Positions 56,401 through 64,000 of a DNA stretch of 64,000 bases are shown in pieces. Position numbers and translations under genes: made by a program. The DNA is from Pilatotrama ljubarskyi (Eukaryota; Basidiomycota; Agaricomycetes; Polyporales; Polyporaceae): NCBI GenBank assembly GCA_022385805.1, contig MU277672.1:726012-790011 (forward strand), read 5' to 3'. The notes under the pieces were generated by a model that was given only the letters and a program-made list of their open reading frames with translations, was not told where the DNA came from and ran no database searches. Position 1 is the stretch's first letter, and the number at the start of each line of letters is the position of its first letter.

Positions 56401-58494
56401 GGTTTAGACTCCCAGGCTAATCGTCTGTGGACGTTCGACGCCGGAGACACAGAGGACATCAACATTCAGGTCAGTATTTCTGGATGATTTGTCAAGTGCA
56501 AGTTCTCACGTTCCGCCAGTATCCTTTGAATGTTGAGCTGCACGAGACAACGAACGGATACGTCGTGCAGGCGGCATGCACGTCTGATGTCGCCGATGCT
56601 GAAGGGCTGTACAGCTTGATAGAGCAATATGCATCCTTCCTTGACGGCCTCGTGCGCTTCCCCGACGACCCCTGGACCAGCGATCTCCCCGAAGGACTAA
56701 CCGAGCCTGCGAACGACACGGAATCGCCTGCTCCAGTTGATGGCGAAGGCGCCCAGGAGTGGGACCCTCAATATGACGCATTCCGAGGTCTAGTATCCGA
56801 AGTTTCGAAGATCCCGGCATCCAAGATATACGCTTCGACACCTCTTGCAGCGCTCGGTATCGACTCCATCACCGCGGTGCAACTGGTCGCAAAGGCTCGA
56901 CGCATCGGCGTTCGCTTCACTTCGTCTGACGTGGTACAGAGTCGAACGGTCGGCGAGCTCCTCGGGAAGCTCAGGGAGGCCGAGTACCCCAAGGCGTACG
57001 GCGTCGCCAAATCCGTCTCGTTTGACGTATCCCGTGCGCATTGGCCACGTCTCCTCGCCCAGTCCAGTCCTGGGGCTATTGACGCTGTCGAGAGGATCAT
57101 TCACGCGACGCCTGGCATGGAGTGGATGATTGGCATGTGGCAGCGTAGCGAAGGATCGCGATTCCAGCATGTCTTCGGCTATCGACTCCCGCCCGACGTC
57201 GACTCGGTGAAGCTTCACGCGGCGTGGAACGAGCTTATCCACAGGCACGCAGTCCTTCGTTCGACCTTCGTCTATGACCACGAAGCCGCCGCGCCGCGTG
57301 TCGTCATCTTCAAGGCTGATGTGCTGAGCTCTCACTGGTCGCAGGAAGCTCTGGTCCACTCGGAGGAGGCAGTCGTGCAGCGCATGAAGCAGCTCGTGTC
57401 TCAGCCTCCCTCGATCGTGCGCCCGATTACGCGTGCTGTGCTGTTGCAGTCTCCGAGTTCCTCCTACCTCCTCATTCACCTTCACCATTTCCAGTACGAC
57501 GCTTGGAGCCTGCAGCTTCTAGTCGACGACCTGCGTCGTCTTTACTTGGGAGAGGAACCGCGGAGCTCCAACGAATTGGACGGCTTCCTTCATCACGTCA
57601 CCCCCACTGTAGCAGAGGCGAAGGCGCAGGAGAGGTACTGGGAGTCCGTCTTCGCGACCACAGAAGAGCCGTCACTGTTCCCTGCACTATGTCATGCACC
57701 CGCTGCTCAGGAACGAATCGTGCACACGGACCAGGCAGCCGCTGGCGACGCCGCTGCTCTGGAGAAGCGCGCTCGTGAATCTGCTGTCTCCCTCCAGAGC
57801 GTGTTCCTCGCTTGCTGGGCGCAAGTACAAAGCAAATATGCTGGATCCGACAGCGCCACCTTCTCGCTGTGGCACTCAGGGAGGACCGGAGAAGTCAGGG
57901 ACATCGAGCGCCTTGCTGTCCCGTGCATCAACGTCTTGCCCTACCGCGTTTCTGGTGTGCAAGCCCTTGACACGCTCGCGCTGGCCAAGCGCATACAAGA
58001 AGACCTGCAGGCGCGCTCTGCATCCGTAGAGCAAACCCGGTTGGTGAAAGTGCACGAGTGGACCGGCATCCCGGAGAAGCCGCTGTCCAATGTCTTTGTC
58101 AATATCGTCAAGGTGGCGCCAGATGTCGAGAAGACCGCCGACAGGCTATTCGAGCCGATAGAGGTGATGGGAGCATCGTCAGTGTATGTTACGCAAAAGC
58201 TGACAGTTAGCGACAGGCCCCCTACTACATACCGCAGGTCACTCCGGAAGCAGCAGCGGGAATTGATAGGATGCGCATCACTGAACTGATCCAGGTTGGT
58301 GGGCTTTCAAAGCACGGTCAATAGCTCTCTTGACATATGCCCCGCAGGACGATGTCATGATCGATATCCTTGTGATGGAGAAGACTGACAAGGTTGTTAT
58401 GTCCATCGAGTCTGCAGCAGCGGTCATGGACTCGGATAAGGCGAAGTCACTGATCGAGGAATGGGGTTCGTTAGTGAAGGCGTGTCTCGCGTGA
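50433..58494 (+). CDS. nps2: Hydroxamate siderophore NRPS, A-T-C-T-C-T-C (basidioferrin-synthetase type)
   Basis: Builds a trimeric hydroxamate siderophore from N5-acyl-N5-hydroxyornithine. About 2,450 residues, a dozen introns. Order: a roughly 240-residue N-terminal part with condensation-like fold remnants; adenylation domain (A3 core ILYTSGTTGTPKGC formed across an intron, then SVAFDVHLAEILVP, NFYGPSEVTIGC, YRTGDLVRM, GRIDTQIKLRGVRIE); carrier 1 (ECGMDSLAIARL); condensation 1 (HHALYDGIS); carrier 2 (LGLDSIKSVGL); condensation 2 (HHALYDGLS); carrier 3 (LGIDSITAVQL); condensation 3 (HHFQYDAWS). Only one A domain is present, so it must load all three carriers. This arrangement matches the conserved basidiomycete synthetase CsNPS2. 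The final short exons end in VKACLA. Symbol is by analogy. Confidence 0.95.
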
Positions 58495-58562
58495 ATCCCC
58501 GTATTCGAAGAATGTAGTATAACACTTTGTATCGCAACGATACCTCGCCAATGTAGCCCCAT

Positions 58563-59069
58563 CTATTGTCCCCTGCCCATCCTGGCCACCTCGAGACATT
58601 CCTTCTCGAGACCACTCAGCCAGATGACCTCCACACCTGCATCCTTCAGCTTTTGCGCCCCTTCGCACTGTACGAAGTCATCTGGTTCTCCTACGCCTAT
58701 GAAGCATCGCCTTATACGCGCCGCGATGATGGCGTCCGCACACGGTGGCAGACCGGACGTGCGTACGGAGCAGGGCTCCATGGTCGTGTAGATATCGGCA
58801 TTGGCGAGAACGACATCGATGTCTATGGGACGTGAGGCATCTGGAAAGAGCCGGGCTAGCTCATTCTGGGAGAGTTGGCGGGCCTTGGACAAGGCGTTGG
58901 CCTCAGCGTGGGTGTTGCCCGGGAGTTCACGAGAGTAGCCGCGAGCGAATATTACCGGGTGTGAGGACCCGGGCGGATACGCTGCGGTTAACACGCATCC
59001 CACGCAGAATGCGGCGGGTGATGGGGTGCATTTACGCGCTTCGTCAAGAGCAAGACGTAGGAACTCCAT
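58563..59069 (-). CDS. CMP/dCMP-type deaminase domain protein (RibD/Rib2 C-terminal-like)
   Basis: Zinc-dependent deaminase resembling the diaminohydroxyphosphoribosylamino-pyrimidine deaminase domain of riboflavin synthesis (yeast Rib2 C-terminus). Zinc site: HAEANALSK and PCSVRTSGLPPCADAII, the PCxxR...PxC form. 168 residues, no intron. I chose MEFLRLALDEARKC at 59069 because it aligns with the domain start; MSWQELLF at 59147 would add 26 residues and is also possible. No RNA pseudouridine synthase domain is fused, unlike yeast Rib2. It ends 68 bp from the NRPS stop (convergent). A link to siderophore synthesis has no support. Confidence 0.85.
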   Translation of the reverse strand: MEFLRLALDEARKCTPSPAAFCVGCVLTAAYPPGSSHPVIFARGYSRELPGNTHAEANALSKARQLSQNELARLFPDASRPIDIDVVLANADIYTTMEPCSVRTSGLPPCADAIIAARIRRCFIGVGEPDDFVQCEGAQKLKDAGVEVIWLSGLEKECLEVARMGRGQ

Positions 59070-59410
59070 GAGACGAGTTCTGGGCGCGACGGAGAATGCG
59101 ATGTGGTAGGATGTGGTAGCAGTGAAGAGCAGTTCTTGCCATGACATCAGCTATCCGCCCAAGTTACTTTGTCGCGGATAACTCTCGCTTCGGGGCTTAC
59201 CTTATACCCCCGGAGAAAGGTATCAGAAGGAAGTAACAGGGCTCCTTAGTCTCAGTTATCCTAGGTAATTTTTGGGAAAGCTAATCAACCCCCATTTGGG
59301 AGGCCCGATCTGATCTCGGATTTCTAAGCGCGAACCGTGCAGGAAAGGCAACTTCGACAACTTCGACCTTGACCCTCACCGGTCTCTGGACCACTCTCCT
59401 TGCTTCCACC
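59070..59410. other. Divergent promoter, deaminase / SPT6
   Basis: 341 bp. The first 78 bp may be coding if the longer deaminase start is used. Otherwise nothing is seen. Confidence 0.35.
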
Positions 59411-62400
59411 ATGTCTTCGCCAGTCCGTGATCACGAACATGCCCCTCGAGACGACGAGGACGACCCTATGCAAGCAAGCGGACAGGAGGAAGAGGACGAG
59501 GGCGACGCCGTAGCTCCTGCTGGCGCCTCTGATGATAGCTCTGAGGAGCCAGAAGAGGACGAGGAGGAAGAGAGGAGAATCAGAGAAGGGTTCATCGTAG
59601 ACGAGGAAGAGGAGGAGGAGGACGAAGAGGAGGAGAGACGCAAGCGTCGCAAACGTCGCAAGAAGCGTCACCATCGTACGTGCTGCTTCTCCGCATAGTT
59701 GCTTATACTTAGCCACCACTCTGCAGGCGACGACGACGAAGATGCGCTTGATGAAGACGATCTTGAACTCCTAGAAGAGAACACTGGAGCGTCTTACTCT
59801 CGCCGTCTGACTCGTATACGTCCAGGACGGGAAACGGAATCTCCCCCTGCTCCATCCTCGTCCAAAGCGCGAGCTGTGGTTGAATCCTCAGATGAAGACC
59901 TTGAGAACGATGATTTCCCGCGCGTACAGGACATCCACAGCATCTGGGATGACGAAAGAGCTGCCGCTGGCCGGGACGACGATGATGTCGACATGGACGA
60001 CATGGACAATTTCATCGAGTATGAGGACGAGGAAGAAGTCAGCGGCGCCATGGATGAGAATGAGCGTGAAGAACGCCGGAGGGAGAGGAGAAGGCTGGAG
60101 AAGGCGAGGCGCAGGGCCTTCGGTTCGCGTCCCGAGCTTGCTGGGATCGACCAGAAGTGAGTGTTTCTGACCACGCTGCGCAATCTGATGCCAACTGGTC
60201 CTGCAGCGCATGGGAGGAGATTCACGAAGTCTTCGGCGACGGCCACGACTTCGACTGGGCATTAGGGGACGATGAGGAAGCTGCGTTCGAGGAGGAACGC
60301 GCCAAACCGGAGATGAAGTATCAAGACGTAAGCCATCTGCATCTCGGGCTGCAGAGCATCACTGACGCATTACGCAGGTCTTCGAGCCGTCGGAAATCCG
60401 TGCGAGGTTATTAACCGAAGATGACGACCTCATCCGAGCTAAGGATATACCTGAACGAATGCAGCTCGCCACCTCGTCGCTCTCTCCCTCGGCGACCCTA
60501 TCACTCCACAAGCCGCTCACTGAGAATGACCTCGACGATGCAGCCTCTTGGGTCATCACTCGTCTTTCAAGCCGCAAGGAACGCGACTTCTTCCGAGGCG
60601 ACGGGCAATACCACCACTTGCTCCCCGATCTGGTGCAAGCCATCACATGTGCACTCCGATACCTCTTTGTTCAAGAGTTTGAGGTACCCTACATCTGGAC
60701 GCACAAGCGAGACTACATCTCTTACTTCGACCCTCAAAATCCCCGCGCTCCCGTTGAGCTGTTGTCCCTCGACGATCTATGGCGCCTGTATGCCGTTGGT
60801 CAGAAGTACCGTTCGCTTCTAGAGCGCCGCGGTGCTCTGGACGCTCTCTATACTCGTCTGGGCGTCTCCGATGACTACTTCGAGAACGAAGTACGTAAAC
60901 GTGTGGACACCGCTGAAATGGCGGCGGACGCCACCGAGTGGCTAGGCATGAAGTATCGCGAGGAGAAGAAGAACAAGTTTGACGTTCAATTCCATGACGA
61001 CGAGGAGCAGGCCGAAGTCCGTAAGCACAAGTTGCCCAGCCGAATCTCTGCCTACGAGTTGGCCAAGAAGAGCATCGTCCCTAGGCTTGCCGAGGTATGC
61101 TTTGTTCAGTTGGAAATGTCGTTCGAGCAGACCTGACACGATAGCTTCCAGGGCTTCGGTATCAAGTCACATGAAGTTGTACTGAACTTCATCTCGGATC
61201 ACAACACGCACTTCGTCGAAGAGCAGGAACTGAACCCTTTAGCCTACGCGGAACAGTTCGTTGACCCTGACGCAACGCGTGCGCAGCCGGCCGAAGAACT
61301 GTTGGCTAGGGCGAGAATGATCATCGCTACGGAGCTCGGAAAGGACCCTCTTCTACGACAGGAGACGCGGAACATCTTCAAGGCGAACGCTCTCATCTCA
61401 GTCACTCCGACAGAACGAGGCATTTCCAAGATCGACGAACTCCACCCGTACTTCGTGAGTACCCTTTCATTGCTCAATGTTGGTGCCGTACTCATTCCCC
61501 CGAAGAACTTCAAGTACCTGCTCAATAAGAGTGCCGGGGATATGCTGCAGTCGCCGCAGTTCCTCAATATCCTGGCTGCCGAAGCCGAACACCTGGTGAC
61601 GGTGTCGATTACCTTGCGTCCCGAGGCCAAAGCGAATTTGGAGCGCAAGCTGAACGATGCGTTCGCTTCTGACAGCTTCAGTGACACCGCTCGGGCCTGG
61701 AACGAGGAGCGTTCTCGCGTCGTGCAAGAGGCTTTGGAGCAACATCTGATCCCCGTCGGTGTCAAATGGACGCGTGAGTGGATCAGAGAAGAAGCGGAGG
61801 ACTACCTAGCGAAGCTGTGCGCCCAGAGTCTCCGAGAAGTGAGTTCGAGCTGTTTCGCTTGTGCTATTCTTCTAACGTCTCGCAGCGGATCGACGTCGCG
61901 CCGTACACTGCGCCTGGGATGAAGAAGGGAGATACGCCTTCCGTTATGGCGGTCTCATGGGGTAAGGGCGACCCTCACAAGGACTCCATCGCCATCATAT
62001 TCATGGACGAGGCCGGTCGACTGCGAGAGCATACCAAACTTGACAACCTCGTCAACACCGAGAATCAGGACGAATTCCTGGACATGATCAAGCGGCGGCG
62101 ACCTGACCTGATCGCGATTGGAGGCTTCAGCATCGCCACCACGAAGCTCTCCCGGCGGATCAAAGAGCTGCTCGACGGTGCAAAGAACGGAATGGATCGA
62201 TCCGATGATGTGCCGAATATACCAGTGATCTACGTCCACGACGAGGTTGCGCGGATCTACCAGCACAGTCAGCGTGCCCAGGAGGAGTTTAGTGCTTTGA
62301 CTCCCATCGGGAAGTACTGCATCGGCTTGGCGCGGTACGTCCAAAGTCCGCTAAACGAGTATGCTGCTCTCGGCTCCGACATCACGGTGGTCACTTTCGA

Positions 62401-64000
62401 GGATGAATGCCAGCAACTGGTGAGTATCAAATTCCTGTAGCTTGACACGACTTACATTTTGCTTGTAGATCCCGAAGGAAAAGTTGCTTGCGGCCCTGGA
62501 GCGTGTTCTCGTTGATGTCGTGAACAAGGTCGGCGTCGACATCAACCGCGCCGTGACGGACTCGTACTACCAGCACCTTCTCCGCTTCGTCTGCGGTCTA
62601 GGTCCTCGAAAGGCGCAGGTCTTAGTCAAGAAGATTGCTTCTATGGTGGGTGCACAGGTCGTGCGGTGCTCACCACAGCACTAATTTCGCCTTTCCAGGG
62701 TGGCAACCTGATCAACAGAGATCAGTTCATCAAGAACGGGCTGCTCACAACGAAGATCTTCTTGAATGCAGCTGGTTTCCTTCGGATCATCCAAGACTCA
62801 GAACCGAAGCCGGCGAAGAACCGTCACGGCGAAGACATCGACGTTCCTGATCCGCTCGACAACACCCGTATCCATCCTGAGGACTATGAGCTGGCGCGCA
62901 AGATGGCTACGGATGCTCTGGAGCTCGACGAGGAAGACGTCCATGACGAGCACCCGTCTCATGTAGTCTCCCTCATCATGCAGGATGATGACAACGAGAA
63001 GAAGCTTGACGACCTCAACCTGGACGACTTCGCTGTGAACATGTTCGAGGCGAACAACGACAAGAAACGCCATACGCTGAATGTCATCCGGGCCGAGCTG
63101 CTTGATCCGTTTGGAGAGAGGCGTCCCGACTTCATTCTCCCTAGCGACTGGGAGGTTCTCACAATGCTCACTGGCGAGACTAGGCGTACGCTTCGCGTTG
63201 GACTCCTCGTGTCGGTCCAGGCCATTCGTGTCAAGGAGAACCACGTGATTGTACGGCTTGACTCTGGCATCGAGGGCATCATCCACAGGCGATATCTTAC
63301 CGACTCCGACTTGCCCCCGCCACAAGTTGTGAAGCAGGGACAGACGCTCTCCGGTGTTGTCATCGACGTCAAGTTGGATCTCGCCGCAGATCAATTCAGC
63401 GTCGAACTGTCCGCCCGTGAGACGGACGTCAGTGCCGGTGACAGCCAGTACCGTCGCATCAAGCCCGATGACGCCTGGAACCACACCCAGCACGATCGCG
63501 ACAAGGAGATGCAGGCAAGGAAGAAGCGAGCGGAGGTGGACCGGACACGGCGGGTCATCAAGCACCCGAACTTCCACAACTTCAACTCGCAGCAGGCCGA
63601 ACTGTATCTCGAGAAGCAACAGCGGGGTGATGTGGTCATCCGCCCGTCTTCGAAAGGTGCCAACCACCTTGCGGTTACCTGGAAGGTGGACGACAATCTA
63701 TACCAGCATATCGGTGAGTAGCTATGGTGAGTCTATGGGTTCGTTCTGATCGTATGTGTCTACTGCAGACGTCGTGGAGTTGACTGCCGATCCCTCTGGT
63801 CAAACGGCTGGGTCCAAGTTCGTGGTAGAAGGGACGCATCAATTCTCCGATCTGGATGAGCTGATCGTCAACCATGTCCAAGCCATGGCGAAGAAGGTAG
63901 AGGAATTGATGATGCACGAGAAGTTCAAGCCCGGAACGGAGGACGATCTGCGTACGTGCTCCTCTGAACAGGGCTGCGTACGGTGCTGATCGCAATGCAG
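59411..64000 (+). CDS. spt6: Transcription elongation factor SPT6, 3' end missing
   Basis: Histone chaperone that travels with RNA polymerase II. The start [18 protein letters not shown] at 59411 opens a long acidic N-terminus ([42 protein letters not shown]), as in all Spt6 proteins. Then [26 protein letters not shown], the Tex-like core ([32 protein letters not shown]), the YqgF-like fold ([28 protein letters not shown]), the HhH region ([19 protein letters not shown]), the DLD-like block, and an S1 domain ([20 protein letters not shown]). The SH2 region begins ([46 protein letters not shown]) and the gene runs off the window. The internal introns are mostly 50-60 nt. Confidence 0.95.

Noticed and set aside
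1..64000. CRISPR arrays, tRNA or rRNA genes, transposons
   Set aside because: No regular direct repeats, no B-box-like GGTTCRANNCC in a tRNA context, no transposase or reverse-transcriptase motifs seen by eye; a programmatic scan would be needed to be certain.

Overview
This window is nuclear DNA from a filamentous basidiomycete, most likely an Agaricomycete and perhaps a polypore; the lineage is an inference. Coding genes are densely packed on both strands and cut by many 50-60 nt GT-AG introns. Base composition is moderately GC-rich. The gene content is fungal: ATG2, NCE101, RAD54, SPT6, a DUF7918 pair, and a basidiomycete-type hydroxamate-siderophore synthetase. I rebuilt most gene models by hand, joining reading frames at GT-AG introns and checking against protein families I know. 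Exon ends are therefore predictions.

Layout. 1-1.2 kb: 3' part of a CAT-fold acyltransferase (minus). 1.6-4.6: RAD54 (plus). 4.8-6.1: CD2BP2/Lin1-like GYF protein (minus). 6.9-9.0: two tandem ICMT-like methyltransferases (plus). 9.3-13.1: two tandem DUF7918 proteins (minus). 13.4-16.6: IGHMBP2/Hcs1-type helicase (plus). 16.9-18.8: PQ-loop vacuolar transporter (minus). 19.3-20.6: LisH-CTLH-CRA protein (plus). 20.8-22.2: unknown protein (minus). 22.8-24.0: ribosomal protein L7/uL30 (minus). 24.5-24.9: NCE101 (minus). 25.2-29.0: NatB auxiliary subunit Mdm20/NAA25 (plus). 29.3-32.1: RPA2 and a divergent RPA2 paralogue in tandem (plus). 32.7-33.4: a doubtful small gene. 33.5-34.6: intracellular SGNH/GDSL esterase (minus). 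35.0-42.5: ATG2 (plus). 42.8-43.6: RLP24 (minus). 43.6-47.5: gene-poor, with one small predicted membrane protein. 47.5-49.5: L-ornithine N5-monooxygenase (minus). 50.4-58.5: siderophore NRPS (plus). 58.6-59.1: RibD/Rib2-like deaminase (minus). 59.4 to the end: SPT6 (plus, cut by the window edge).

Genes that work together. The ornithine monooxygenase and the A-T-C-T-C-T-C synthetase are divergent and share a roughly 960 bp promoter. That promoter carries two exact ATCTGATAA GATA-factor sites, so this is a compact, probably iron-repressed hydroxamate-siderophore locus. RAD54, RPA2 and its paralogue are genome-maintenance genes. RPL7 and RLP24 belong to the large ribosomal subunit or its assembly. 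The remaining genes are mostly single housekeeping functions.

The least-explained items are the DUF7918 pair, which carries many SUMO-type sites, a SUMO-interaction motif and a threefold exon repeat; the RPA2-like tandem paralogue; and several unrecognised genes. Three gene families occur here as adjacent tandem pairs (ICMT, DUF7918, RPA2). I see no transposon, tRNA, rRNA or CRISPR array.
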